Shown here piece after piece: positions 11,435 to 22,473 of a DNA stretch of 64,000 bases (position 1 is the stretch's first letter; every line of letters begins with the position of its first letter). The stretch lies in NCBI RefSeq assembly GCF_000143415.4, contig NW_003314285.1, positions 1,087,232 through 1,151,231 on the forward strand, in the 5' to 3' direction. The stretch comes from Selaginella moellendorffii (taxonomy: Eukaryota; Streptophyta; Lycopodiopsida; Selaginellales; Selaginellaceae). A model generated the notes under the pieces. The model was given only the letters and a program-made list of their open reading frames with translations. It did no database searches and was not told the DNA's origin. The position numbers and the translations under genes were made by a program.

Positions 11435-11644
11435 GAAGAGGAAGAAACAAGCGGCCTCGAGCTCGCCCATCCCGACGTCCTGGGAGTTCACGAGCTCCAC
11501 ATATGGTCCGTGACCATGGGCAAAGTTTTGCTGTCGTGCCATGTCGCTGTGAAGCACGACGCCGATGCCGACTTGGTTCTCCAGAGACTGGTCGCGGGAG
11601 CTCAAGATAAGTCATGTCGAGAGAATGGATGTGGATCATGTGTA
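11435..11644 (+). pseudogene. MTP/CDF zinc transporter C-terminal fragment, frameshifted
   Basis: The frame encodes HELHIWSVTMGKVLL and then CHVAVKHDADADLVL, the conserved cytosolic C-terminal domain of plant metal tolerance proteins (cation diffusion facilitator family, vacuolar Zn2+/H+ exchange). After LQRLV the expected end continues only in a neighbouring frame (RELKISHVERMDVDHV then a stop at 11642-11644), so a frameshift separates them. No transmembrane domain, histidine loop or start lies upstream; the preceding residues are Lys/Glu-rich and unrelated. It is best read as a truncated, inactive copy. A short exon with an undetected splice is the alternative. Confidence 0.75.
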
Positions 11645-11840
11645 GAAAAATCTCCTTTTTTTCGCTTTTTCTTGAGCGATATGACACTGAGGTGAGGAGT
11701 AAGACCTAAATTTATATGATGTTAATTTGGATTGTGCTGGTTAAGGTGGTTATAATAAGCGTTGATTGGGTTATCAGAAACCATTTTTACCGAACATGGC
11801 CATGCCATACATGGCTATTCCATACAAGGAAATCTATTCC

Positions 11841-11850
11841 ATATTATAAA
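11841..11850 (+). promoter_or_regulatory. TATA-like box of the GDSL gene
   Basis: ATATTATAAA lies about 55 bp before the start codon at 11901, a suitable spacing for a TATA box with a short 5' untranslated leader. No transcript evidence is available here. Confidence 0.4.
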
Positions 11851-11900
11851 ACCGGAGAATACCACAATCGTACAAGTAAGATAGAAGTTCTAGTTGAGAG

Positions 11901-13216
11901 ATGGAAGCATTCAGGGTTCTTGTCGTTGTTTTGGTTGCATGCATCTCGATATCCCAAGCTGCTAGCACGAATCCTCCAGTACAAGGCCTGTTTGTTTTTG
12001 GGGACTCAGCGTTAGATGGAGGACAGAACACGTACATCCCGGGCTCCCGGATTGTTAGCGCAATTCTGCCATATGGAAAGACGTACTTCAGCAAGCCCAC
12101 AGGGCGTTGGACGGATGGTAGAACGATTGCTGATTTCCTGGCTCAAGCACTAGGCCTTCCATTGTTGCCACCTTTTCTCGAGCCTGGCGCCAACTTTTCC
12201 AGTGGTGTGAACTTTGCATCTGCCGGTGCAGGTTTGTTAGATGAAACGAATGCCCATCAAGTACGTATACTCCCGTATTCCCCTCAGAAATAGTTGATTT
12301 TGATTCATTCTTTTTGGGTTTTATCAGGGAGTTATTTCAATGAAGCAGCAGCTGCGGCAGTTTCGCAACGTCACAAATGAGTACAAAAAAGAGAAGGGTG
12401 TGGAGTTTACGAACCAGATCTTGCGCAATTCAGTGGCATTGTTTAGCATGGGAGCTAATGATATTGCTAATGCTGTTCCCAGCTCATTCTTGTTCCAGGA
12501 GATGATACAAGAATTTTCAAGTGCTATTCAGGTACTCAAGTATTACATTCACTAACTTCAAAACCTTTGGATTTCTCTTTTGATTTATAGGAAATTTACA
12601 ATTATGGCATTAAGCATATCATAATTCTGCTAGCACCACCAATTGGGTGTACTCCTAACTTGAGAGCAGTATCAGCACAAAGCAGGAATACCAATTTAAC
12701 TCCAGAGGGCTGCATAGGAATTATTAACAATCTTGTGGATTCATATAACACTAAACTCTTGAATCTTGCTGTGAAGTTACACAATGACTATCGTGACTTG
12801 AACATTGCAACATTAAATCCATCTCCAATTATAATGAACGTGCTAAGGAATCCTGAAAAATACGGTAAGAAACACTAATTATCTCTCCATTCTATTCATT
12901 AATATTTGTGTGTGTTCATCTAGGTTTCAAAGAAGCAGAAAAGGCATGTTGTGGTGGGGGGCCATTTAATGCAGCAGAATTTTGTGGGGACGCTGATAAA
13001 CATGATTGGAAGCCAGATCACAAAAATAAATACACTAAGTTCATATGCAACAATCCTAAGGATTACTTATACTTTGATAGCAACCATTTCACTGAAGCTG
13101 GTTATTGGTTTGTGATGAAGAATTTTTGGCATGGATCTTACAATATTGCAAGACCTAGCAACCTCAACTTCTTTTTTCAGGGGTTTAACATTCCAAACCC
13201 ACCCTCAACACCTTAA
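11901..13216 (+). CDS. GDSL-type esterase/lipase (4 exons, 376 aa)
   Basis: Predicted secreted SGNH/GDSL serine hydrolase acting on ester bonds of lipids, cutin precursors or acylated sugars; the natural substrate cannot be read from sequence. Exons: 11901-12260, 12328-12531, 12591-12864, 12924-13216; all introns are GT-AG and 58-67 nt. Residues 1-20 form a hydrophobic signal peptide ending SISQA. Block I is FVFGDSALDGG with nucleophile Ser36. Block II is GVNFASAGAG. Block III is MGANDI (Gly162, Asn164). Block V is DSNHFTEAGYW (Asp331, His334). Length and the four-to-five exon plan fit plant GDSL enzymes. The start is the first Met before the signal peptide, just after a TATA-like box. No defect is visible. 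Confidence 0.93.
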
Positions 13217-14133
13217 AAGTTTGTAATTTTTTTCTTATAAAACATTTCTTCTAGATGAAGTTTACCACATGTATCAATGTTAATGTTTTCTAGATTAGGC
13301 CTTAACATTAACAACCTCATGTTGAAAGGATTTTTAAATCAATCTTTTAGATTAAGAAAAAGAACAAAGCTGAGGCACTGGATTAAGGTTTTACTCCGAA
13401 GGGGGTTCGAATCCCACTCTCAACACTAGTTCGTGATGGTAAATAGTTTTGATCGTAAAAGTTTAATGGTAGGTAAAACAAATGCTGTTGTTAATTGTGA
13501 ATGTAAAAGTCTATGGAGGAAAGGTGGAGCCTCGACGTTTTTACAGTCTCTCTTACGGCTGCAAATTGGAGCCTGCGTCAATGAGAGAGTTTGAGGGTAA
13601 ACACGCATGGCTCCATTTGTTTTCTTGCAATCTGCAGTGAGTGGAGCGTCGCAGGAGTCCCTCCTCAAGATTGAGAGCAATGGTTTTTGTGTCTTGGAGC
13701 TGGACAAGCAACATGGATAAGCTATGGAGCACGGACAGGGGGCAATTAGGATGCTGAAGAACCTCTCAGCAGCAGGTGATGATAGGGCAGATGATCATCC
13801 AAGCGGCAAAACACAGGCTGCTCCATCAGAGGAGCAGACCCCTTCACGACAAAGGCATATTCCACCCTATTCATTTGTGCTGGGATAGGAGTAACTAGAG
13901 GAGCAAGAAGATGGCATATGTCACGTATTGGAGTGCTTCCATTCTCATATCAAGCCCCTGACGCACAGAAGACTAAGGTCATGGAATATAGGTCAAAGTG
14001 TCCAGCATATCATTTACCCTTATTAACAGATAATTAGATCTTTTTCTTACGCGGAATCGAACCTGGACCAAGTCCCTCCTAGGGTGGAGGGAGCTGTGGG
14101 AGCTGCCACAGGGGCAAGAGCAGGGGCGCCGCG
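13217..14133. other. Intergenic between GDSL gene and GNOM-like gene
   Basis: No gene is supported. At 13372-13425 a tRNA-like stretch has an A-box-like TGAGGCACTGG and a B-box-like GGTTCGAATCC but no matching acceptor stem. A second B-box-like sequence is on the minus strand at 14050-14070. The last few hundred bases presumably hold the promoter and 5' leader of the GNOM-like gene, without a clear TATA. Confidence 0.5.
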
Positions 14134-17100
14134 ATGGCGAATTCTCGCAGCGCTGCCCGGCGGCGGCGGGAGAGCGGCGCATTGGCGTGTATGATCTCCG
14201 CCGAGGTAGGCGCAGTGCTGGCCACAATGCGGCGCAACAGCCGCTGGGCCGGGAGGTATGAAGAGCAGCTGGATCACTCCCTGATCTATTCCCTCAAGCT
14301 CCTGAGGCGGTCTATCTTCAGCTGGACGAAAAAGCCCTGGAATTCCATCAATCCCTGCCTCTACCTCGCGCCTTTCCTGGATGTGGTGAGATCGGACGAG
14401 ACAGGCGCCCCAATCACTGGCACGGCTCTCAGCGCGGTCTACAAGATCCTCACCTCGGATGTGTTTGATCTCCGGACCAGCCATGTCGACGAGGCGATGC
14501 ATGCGATCGTCGAGTCCGTGACGAGCTGCCGGTTTGAGGTCACGGATCCGGCGTCCGAGGAGGCTGTGCTCATGAAGATCTTGCAAGTTCTTCTGGCTTG
14601 CATTGGCGGTGATATGGGGGCAGTGCTCGGGCACAGGGATGTTTGCAACGTTGTCAACACGACCTTTCGGGTGGTTCATCAGGCCGGGAACAAGAGTGAG
14701 CTCCTCCAGCGCGTGGCCAGGCACACCATGCACGAGCTCGTGAGAGCCATCTTTGGGCATCTCTCCAGCATGGATCCTCTCGCCGGGAACAATGGTTTGC
14801 TTGTTCCGTGGAGCAACGTCGAGAACAATGTCGGTGTTGTAAGTTCCTCGTTCTCCTTTTTTTTTTCTTTGCTTGGTTTCTTTCGTTTGTTTTCTTCCTC
14901 TTGTCCGCTGTGAATTCTTCTTTCTCTTTTTGCTGGATTTCTAAGAGGGTCCTTTTCTTCTTTGCTCATTTCCAATTGCCTTTCAGGCGAGGTCTCTCTT
15001 TTTTACGTTCCTTGCGTGACTAAACATTCTGTTTCTTCCTTTTGGACAGGAAGCTGATATTGACGCGCCCGACTTAAGCATTGTCGGTGTAGACTACCTT
15101 GGAAACGGGAATGCCGAGCTAGCTACAGGCCTGCTGGTGAAAGTTAGCGAGGAAGGGAAGCTGAGAAACGGAGAAGAGGAGCAGAGGACAATAGAGCCAT
15201 ACGGAGTTCCTTGTATGGTGGAGATATTTCACTTCCTGTGTTCTCTCTTGAACATGGTCGGCCCGTATGGTCTCGGCGAAAGTCTTGGTGGCACCGACGA
15301 GGATGTTCCACAGTTTGCTCTCGCGCTTATCAACTCGGCCATCGAGTTTGGTGGTCCGTCGTTTGGACAGCACCAGAGGCTAATAAGTTTGGTTCGAGAC
15401 GAGCTCTTCCGGAACCTCATGCAAATGGGACTGTCCAGCAATCCCATCATCCTCTCGATGGTCTGCAGCATTGTGCTCAACCTCTACCACCACCTTCGCA
15501 GCTACATCAAGCTCCAGCTCGAGGCGTTTTTCAGCTTTATCATCATGCGGCTGGCACAGGGAAAGTTTGGGGCATCGTACCAGCAGCAGGAGGTGGCTAT
15601 GGAGACACTGGTTGATTTCTGCCGCCAGCCAAACTTCATGCCCGAGATGTATGCGAACTTCGACTGCGACATTACGTGCAGCAATACTTTCGAAGAGCTC
15701 GCAAACTTGCTCTCCAAGAGTGCTTTTCCCGTCAACTGTCCGCTGTCGGCAATGCACGTTTTGGCCTTGGAGGGACTTTTGGCCATCATACACAGCATGG
15801 CGGACAGGGTAGACTCGGTTCCAGGTTCTCCACTGGAGCCCCCGACGTTCCTCGAGATACAGGCGTACGTTCCATTCTGGAACATGCGTTGTGACGATTA
15901 CAAAGAACCAAGCTCCTGGGTGGAATTCGTTCGGAAGCAGAAGTATATCAAGAGAAGGCTGATGATAGGAGCTGATCACTTCAACAGGGATCCGAAGAAG
16001 GGGCTGGAGTTTCTGCAAGGAATCCACTTGCTTCCCGAGAAACTGGACCCCCAGAGCGTAGCAAGCTTTTTCAGGTACACGACTGGGCTCGACAAAAACC
16101 TGCTGGGGGATTTCTTGGGTGACAGAGACGACTTTTGTCTTCAAGTTCTAGCGGAATTCACTCGGACGTTCGACTTTAGCAGCACCAGTCTAGATGCGGC
16201 ACTTCGGACTTTCTTGGAGAGCTTCCGGCTACCTGGGGAAGCGCAGAAAATCGAGAGGGTCATGGATGCATTCTCTCAGAGGTACTGCGAGCAGTGCGTC
16301 AATGTTTTTGCGAACAAGGACGCTGCTTTCGTACTCGCATACTCGGTGATAATGCTCAACACAGACCAGCACAAGCCTCAAGTAAAGAAGAAGATGAGCG
16401 AAGACGACTTTATCAGAAACCTCCGTGCTGCAAACGGTGGAGTGGATTTTCCTCGGGAGATGCTGAGCGAACTCTATCAGTCAGTGGCGAAGAACGAGAT
16501 CCGAATTTCATATGATCTCGGGGCGGGCATTCCCGAAATGACACACAGCAGATGGCTCGACTTGATACGAAGGTCTAGGAAGACAAGTCCTTACATCGTC
16601 TGCGACTCCCGGCCTTTCCTAGATCACGACATGTTTGCGATCATGTCGGGTCCGACGATAGCCGCAATCTCAGTCGTCTTCGATCACGCGGAGGACGAGG
16701 AAGTTTTGCGAGGATGCCTGGATGGATTCCTCGCGGTCGCAAAGATATCCGCCAGCCACCACCTTGAGGACATCCTCGACGATCTCGTGGTTTCGCTGTG
16801 CAAGTTTACCACGCTCTTGAACCCGACTGCCTCGATGGAAGAACCAGTCCTGGCTTTCGGGGAGGATAGCAAGGCAAGGATGGCTGCAGTGACAGTGTTT
16901 ACTATTGCCAACAAGTACGGCGACTTCATCCGTAATGGCTGGCGAAACATACTCGACTGCATACTCCGACTTCACAAGCTCGGGTTGCTTCCTTCTCGTG
17001 TCACGAGCGATGCAGCGGATGATACAGACGCAGCGAGTGAGTCTCAGGGGAAGATGATAGCCGGCGGACTTTCAGTGCCGCCTCTAGTCTCGGCTGGAGT

Positions 17101-18655
17101 TCGACGACGTTCTTCCGGACTGATGAGTAGATTCAGCCAGCTCCTGTCTCTGGAGGCCGACGAACCGAGGTCTCAACCGTCGGAGCAGCAGGTTGCAGCT
17201 CACCAGAGAATTCTCCAGACGATCGAGGCATGCCACATTGACAACATCTTCTCCGAGAGCAAGTTCCTGCAAGCCGAGTCGCTCTTGCACCTCGCGAAGG
17301 CGCTCATCTGGGCAGCAGGAAGGCCACAGAAAGGTACTAGCTCTCCCGAGGACGAGGACACCGCCGTATTCTGCCTCGAGCTTCTCATCGCGATCACCTT
17401 GAACAACCGGGACCGTATACTCCTCCTCTGGCAAGGTGTTTACGAACACATGGCTGGGATCGTCCAGACGACAGTCGTTCCATGCCTTCTCGTGGAAAAG
17501 GCGGTGTTTGGCCTGCTGAGGATCTGCCAAAGGCTGCTGCCTTACAAGGAGAACCTGGCGGAAGAACTCCTGCGGTCACTGCAGCTGATACTGAAGCTGG
17601 ACGCGAGAGTAGCCGACGCTTTCTGCGAGCGCATCACGCAAGAGGTCATGCAGCTCGTGAGAGCAAACGCTGGACACATCAAGTCTCCCATGGGGTGGCG
17701 GACGATATCGTCGCTCCTGTCGATCACAGCTCGCCACCCAGATGCTTCGGAGTCCGGTTTCGAGGCACTGTACTTCATCATGCACGACGGTGCGCACTTA
17801 ACTCCGGCAAACTACGTTCTTTGCCTGGATGCTGCTCGAGCTTTCGCCGAGACTCGCGTCGGCGGCGTCGAGAGATCCCTGAAGGCTTTGGACCTGCTGT
17901 CTGAATCAGTGAACTCGCTCATCAAGTGGTCTCAAGTGGCGACTGGGGAATCGGACGAGAACAAGGAAGACAGCGTGAGAGCCTCGCAGGAACTGGCGGA
18001 GATGTGGATCCGGCTGGCTCAGGGGCTGCGAAGAGTTTGCGGGGAGCAGCGGGAGGAAGTGAGGAACTGTGCCATCCTTTCGCTGCAGAGATGCCTGACA
18101 GCGGCGGAGAGCTTGCACTTGCCAGCCATGGTTTGGATCCAGTGCTTCGACCAGGTGATCTTCGTGATGCTGGACGACCTCCTGGACATCGCTCTTAGGA
18201 ACTCTCCGAAGGAGTACAGGGGGATGGAAGGCACGCTCCACCACGCCATGAAGTTTTTGTCCAAGATCTTTCTCCAGTTTCTGGATCAGCTCGCGCTGCT
18301 ACCAAACTTCCGGGCCTTGTGGCTGGCGGTGCTGAGCCGGATGGAGATGTACATGAAGGCCCGGCTGCGAGGCAAAGGCAGCGACAAGCTCCAGGAGCTC
18401 GTCCCGGAGCTGCTGAGGAACATGCTGCTGATAATGCACGCTCGCGGGGTGCTGGTCCAAGGCAGTACTTTGGGAGGAGACAGCTTGTGGGAGCTCACTT
18501 GGCATCACGTCCAGACGATATCTCCGGCGCTCCAGCCAGATATCTTCCCGGATGAGAAAGCTTCTTCGACACCATCACCAGCAGCAGTGACACCAGTGGT
18601 CTCGCAGGCAGTGGATGATCCAGCAGAGCAGCAACCAGCGGAGCAAGTCGAGTAA
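14134..18655 (+). CDS. GNOM-like ARF guanine-nucleotide exchange factor (2 exons, 1436 aa)
   Basis: Large ARF-GEF of the GBF/GNOM class, which loads GTP on ARF GTPases to drive COPI and endosomal recycling traffic at Golgi and endosome membranes. Exon 1 is 14134-14838, exon 2 is 15050-18655, with a 211-nt GT-AG intron. The N-terminal DCB domain contains SCRFEVTDPASEE and ARHTMHELVR, typical of GNOM. The HUS region follows. The Sec7 domain spans about residues 530-720, with the catalytic glutamate finger in FRLPGEAQK (Glu632). Met670 in VIMLNTDQH aligns with the residue that makes Arabidopsis GNOM brefeldin-sensitive; spacing from the glutamate (38) equals that in GNOM. The C-terminal HDS helices follow. 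Length is close to GNOM (1451 aa). Start is the first Met of the open DCB frame. Confidence 0.95.
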
Positions 18656-19074
18656 ACAAAGAGGTACACTCGATGTTTTTTTTTCTACCTTGAGGGAGAT
18701 AGATCTTCTTTTGGCTTTGTTGGTGAGTTTGCAGTGAAGCGGGGAGTTTGTAGAGAAACGATGCGAAGTGTTGTACGGAATTCGCTTGCGCGGCAAACTG
18801 GTTAGTGGTATTTGCTCTTTGTTTTAGAGTCCTGGACTGATCCATAAATCTTCCAGCTACGCACATCCAAACCTCATATAGAAAATCCAGCCTCGGCTTT
18901 AAACTTTTTCGTGTTTGACTCTTTGTATAGTATCAAACAAGGCAAACAAAATATTGGCTAATCGCAATATTGCCATTAAAAATAAAATCTAAGAATACAA
19001 CAAGGCTAAAAATTGTAATTTTGGATTTGCTCCATAGCTTAAAAAGACTCAATTAGTTGAAAATCTTAGGTGAG
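18656..19074. other. 3' flank of GNOM-like gene and promoter of small gene
   Basis: No coding frame is supported. It probably holds the 3' untranslated region of the ARF-GEF and, after about 18880, AT-rich promoter DNA of the small proline-rich gene. Confidence 0.5.
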
Positions 19075-19420
19075 ATGGCTTTTAAAATGTTTGCCATGTT
19101 TATGCTTGTGCTTCAAGTACTTCTACTCTTCAGTGCGTTGCAAGTGAGCTGCAGCCGGGTATTGCCGAATGAAGATACAGCAGGTAATAATTTAATTATC
19201 ACAACTTATGGTTTTTAATGCTCCACCACCTTTTATTCCAGGTGCTCCATTCCATCTGCCTCCTTTCGTTCCAAGACCTCCATTCCAGCTGCCGCCTTTC
19301 AATCCAAGACCTTTGCCACCTTTCAATCCAAGACCACCATTCCACTTGCCACCTTTCAATCCAAGGCCACTCCCACCTTTCTTCCGTCCGCCACCCTTCT
19401 CTCCACCTCAAAAGGATTAA
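19075..19420 (+). CDS. Small secreted proline-rich protein (2 exons, 95 aa)
   Basis: Unrecognised small gene. Exon 1 is 19075-19183 and exon 2 is 19242-19420, joined across a 58-nt GT-AG intron in phase 1. Residues 1-26 form a strong signal peptide with a Leu/Phe/Met-rich core ending LQVSC. The mature part starts SRVLPNEDTAG and is then almost wholly made of repeats of the type LPPFNPRP and PPFHLPPF, ending SPPQKD. Such proteins often go to the cell wall, but the repeat matches no family I can name. It lies 420 bp after the ARF-GEF and 180 bp before the exchanger gene, same strand. The splice sites keep signal peptide and repeat in frame, which is the main support for it being real. Confidence 0.7.
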
Positions 19421-19598
19421 AAGGATTAAATTTATCATCGAGTTCTATGTTGGGAGCTTGCTACAAGCTCTTTTAATTTGATCAAAGCTTTTTGCCTCAG
19501 GTAATTACTTAGAAAAAGTCTCGAGTTCGATTCTGGTGTAGCCAACTATATTTTAAAACTAATATGTTGGAAATACACACGTCTAGCTAGGGTTAAGA

Positions 19599-21510
19599 AT
19601 GGAGTGCTCTGAGAGCTATGGAATGCTGCCGTGTTCCACGCGAGTGGTCGGCAATCTCTACCTCTTGGCGACGTATGGATTCGTCATGCTCAAGGCGGCG
19701 CAGCTCTTGTCCGATGGGAGCGAGCTGCTGCTCACGGTGCTCAACCCGGGGATCATCGGCGGCCTGCTGCTCCCGATTCTTGGATCCCTACCGGATGCGC
19801 TCCTCATTCTCGGTGAGTTCTCGCGGATTCTCTGGATTAGATCGGGAGCTCATTCGATTTGCGTCTTTTCAGTGTCGGGACTGGGAGGGAATCAAGAGAC
19901 CGCGCAGTCGCAAGTTTCAGTTGGAATGGGATTGCTTGCCGGATCGACGATAATGCTGCTGACGCTCTTGTGGGGTAGCTGTCTCTTTGTTGGCCGCTGT
20001 GACTTATACCCCGTTCATGCCGATTTGGTCGCCAAGGACCGCACGCTCACAAGAGGTTTCAGCTTGACTGGTATGAATTTTTATCTTGGTTTGAAACGAA
20101 CTAAGTGGATCGATTCGATTCTTCTTCTTCTTCTTGTTTTTTGTTCTTGTTTTTTTCCTAGGAACTGGAATCACAACTGATTCTCAGACCACTGTTTCGG
20201 CGTGGATAATGATCGCCACTGTTTTTCCTTACGTTCTGGCGCAGCTCCCGCATTTGCTACACCGGCCGTCGTATGGACATCCGTTTGCGGTGGTGAGCTG
20301 CGTGATCTCGTTCTGTGCCCTCTTCATCTACTGCGGCTACCAGGTTTGTTTTTATCTTTTTGTCCCGAAGCCTGATCCTCAGTGACATGGTTGACTCTCA
20401 GGTTGTGTCGCCATGGATTCAACAGAGGAGGATTTACTTTGCAAGGCATCGATACCGCCAGTCGCATGCTCTGCACAGAGTTCACGTCTACTCTACTCAG
20501 CAAGCTTGGGGAGGTCTGTTTCTCGAGGATGGGGTCACTCCAAACAAAGATGCTCTTCTCAGGTAAGGAAATCTTCCACAAAGTTTTTGACTGAAAAGCC
20601 CCGATGTGTTTGCAGAATTTTTGGATACTTTGATGAAAATGATGATGGTCATCTCTCGGAGAGGGAGCTGAGGGGTCTTATCGTGGGCCTGGGTATAACG
20701 CACGAGACGCATCTTCCCGAGGAGGAAGAGGTCCAAAACTGGCTCAAAGAGTTCGACACCTCCAGGGATGATAAGGTGTCGCAGGAAGAGTTCGTTGCCG
20801 CCATCACCAAGTGGATGAGAAGCTTTCGCGCCAAGGATTCCCATAGAGACAATCCCGAGTACTGGGACTCACAGGCCAAGGACGCTCGCTCATCTCTGGA
20901 TGCTTTGCTAGAGCAGCAGCCAGATGACGACGAAGACGATGACGAGCAGGATAAGCAGAATCCAAAGCAGGTTATCTTAAAAGCATCGGCATTCATCCTC
21001 GCTGGGGCAGTCATCGCCGGAGTATTCGCGGACCCTTTGGTCGACGCGATTGACAACTTCTCCAAAGCAAGCAAGATTCCATCCTTCTTCGTCGCTTTCG
21101 TAGCAACTCCACTGGCGACCAACTCGAGCGAAGCGGTGTCATCTCTTATGTTCGCTGCGAGGAAGAAGAAGCGGAACATCTCCATGACTTACTCGCAGGT
21201 ATATGCAAAACTTCGTAAGCTTTTTGTTTGCCGAGGCTCACGACTTTTATCATACGCACAGATATACGGTGCTGTTACACTCAACAACACGCTCTGCCTC
21301 GGAGTTTTCCTGGCCATTGTCTGTGCCAGAAGACTTGTATGGGACTTCTCCTCGGAGGTAACTGTGATAGCAGTAGTCACCTTTCTGGTGGGACTGCTCG
21401 GGGGAAAGAGGACTACGTTTCGGCTGTACATGGCATTGGCAGTACTCTCGTTGTATCCGCTATCCATTGCTTTGGTAGCGGGTCTGGACTACGGGCTTGG
21501 ATGGCACTGA
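19599..21510 (+). CDS. EF-hand Na+/Ca2+ exchanger, NCL type (6 exons, 528 aa)
   Basis: Membrane cation exchanger of the CaCA superfamily, related to Arabidopsis NCL, moving Ca2+ against Na+ or H+. Exons: 19599-19812, 19873-20070, 20162-20343, 20402-20562, 20616-21198, 21262-21510; all GT-AG with compatible phases. The alpha-1 repeat contains GSLPDALLILVSG then GGNQETAQSQVSVGMGLLAGS. A cytosolic loop holds EF-hand loop DENDDGHLSERE (residues 257-268) and a weaker second loop DTSRDDKVSQEE that lacks the usual Gly at position 6. An acidic stretch follows. The alpha-2 repeat contains ATPLATNSSEAVSSLMFA and YGAVTLNNTLCLGVF. The length is slightly below the roughly 580 aa of the family because the N-terminus is short; a further upstream exon with a signal peptide could be missing. 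Confidence 0.93.
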
Positions 21511-22075
21511 GGCCAACTGATGGATTCTCCAGTCCGGGTACGGTGTTTTTGTTGCTTTCAACACGCTAATCAATCAATCGCGCTCTTTCTCGTGCCGAGC
21601 AACAACGGGGGTCATGTGAAAGGATAGGAATTGTAAGTAAAGCAGGCAACAGGGACAGGGTTGACTTGTTGGATTCGGGAGACGACGTGTTGCACGACGA
21701 CCGCGATCTTTTGCTGGAGAACAAGTGGCTTTCAGTGTACGTTTTATGTTTTTATTGAGAACTTCTCAGCTGCTGAAGTCCGTCAAGATATCTGGGTACG
21801 TGTGCTCCCGGTTTGATTTTTCCAGGGACTGTGCCAAAAGTTGGGACAAGCAAGCAACTTTTGTTTGATGGGAGTCATTGGCACTGATTTTTCTGTTTGT
21901 CACAACTTTTAGAAGGATATATCAATATCAGTAATTGGTTTGACTATCTTCATAGTTTCTTGCCTGCATAGTTTCTTGCATATTGCCGATTATTTGCTTG
22001 TATCAAAACCAGTGAGATCAAGCAACTTTTGTTTGATTGTGTCTTTTTGATAGAAAAAAAAAGACGAAGAAACAC
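21511..22075. other. 3' flank of the exchanger gene
   Basis: No gene is supported. It probably contains the exchanger's 3' untranslated region, then T-rich spacer leading to the tRNA-like gene. GCAACTTTTGTTTGAT occurs twice (near 21852 and 22021), which marks a small local duplication. Confidence 0.4.
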
Positions 22076-22149
22076 TGGCTTCATCCAGGTTCGAACTGGA
22101 GACCTTCAGTGTGTTCGACTGACGTGATGACCAACTACACCATGAAACC
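22076..22149 (-). tRNA. tRNA-Val(AAC)-like gene with G at position 33
   Basis: The minus strand folds into a full cloverleaf: acceptor GGTTTCA with TGAAGCC and discriminator A (one G-U pair), a normal Val-type D arm, anticodon stem TCAGT/ACTGA, five-base variable region AGGTC, and T arm TCCAG TTCGAAC CTGGA. The anticodon loop is CGAACAC, giving anticodon AAC (Val). The base before the anticodon is G where virtually all tRNAs have U33; the usual plant tRNA-Val(AAC) loop is CTAACAC. Everything else matches plant tRNA-Val. Either a slightly degenerate, possibly inactive copy, or a variant worth checking. Confidence 0.8.
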
Positions 22150-22473
22150 TTTACAAGGTTTATTTGGAGTTACTAATTAACTACACTGAACTCTTAATAA
22201 ACTGAAGTTCCCGGGTTCGAATCTCTGTAGAACATTGAGAATCTTTAAAGCGACCTTATAATTTCTCCTTCCCCTTTCATTCAATCATGAGGAAAGCGCA
22301 CTGCCATCCCTGCTTGGAGTAGACGGCTTAGGGTTTTCTGGATCGTCGCTGCGGAGATCGGTCAGGGGATGTAGGCGATCGTCGTCGCGAGCGCGCAGCA
22401 GCTCAGATGTGCTGCGATTGCTCTAGATCTCCTGAAATTCTGGTTTGGATCAGGGTACGGTGAAATCCTAGCA
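22150..22473. other. Promoter and 5' leader of the EDR2_C gene
   Basis: No coding frame is supported. A B-box-like CGGGTTCGAATCTC at 22213-22226 resembles a tRNA T arm without the rest of a cloverleaf. The GC-richer stretch from about 22290 to 22473 looks like a 5' untranslated leader. Confidence 0.45.

Noticed and set aside
11126-11605. 159-codon minus-strand frame
   Set aside because: Overlaps the recognisable MTP fragment in antisense and shows no motif.
14047-14760. 237-codon minus-strand frame
   Set aside because: Antisense shadow of the GNOM-like exon 1; no splice or family signals.
15380-16144. 254-codon minus-strand frame
   Set aside because: Antisense shadow of the ARF-GEF coding region caused by its codon composition.
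22190-22235. Second tRNA next to the tRNA-Val-like gene
   Set aside because: Only a T-arm-like GGGTTCGAATCTC is present; no acceptor, D or anticodon stem can be built around it.
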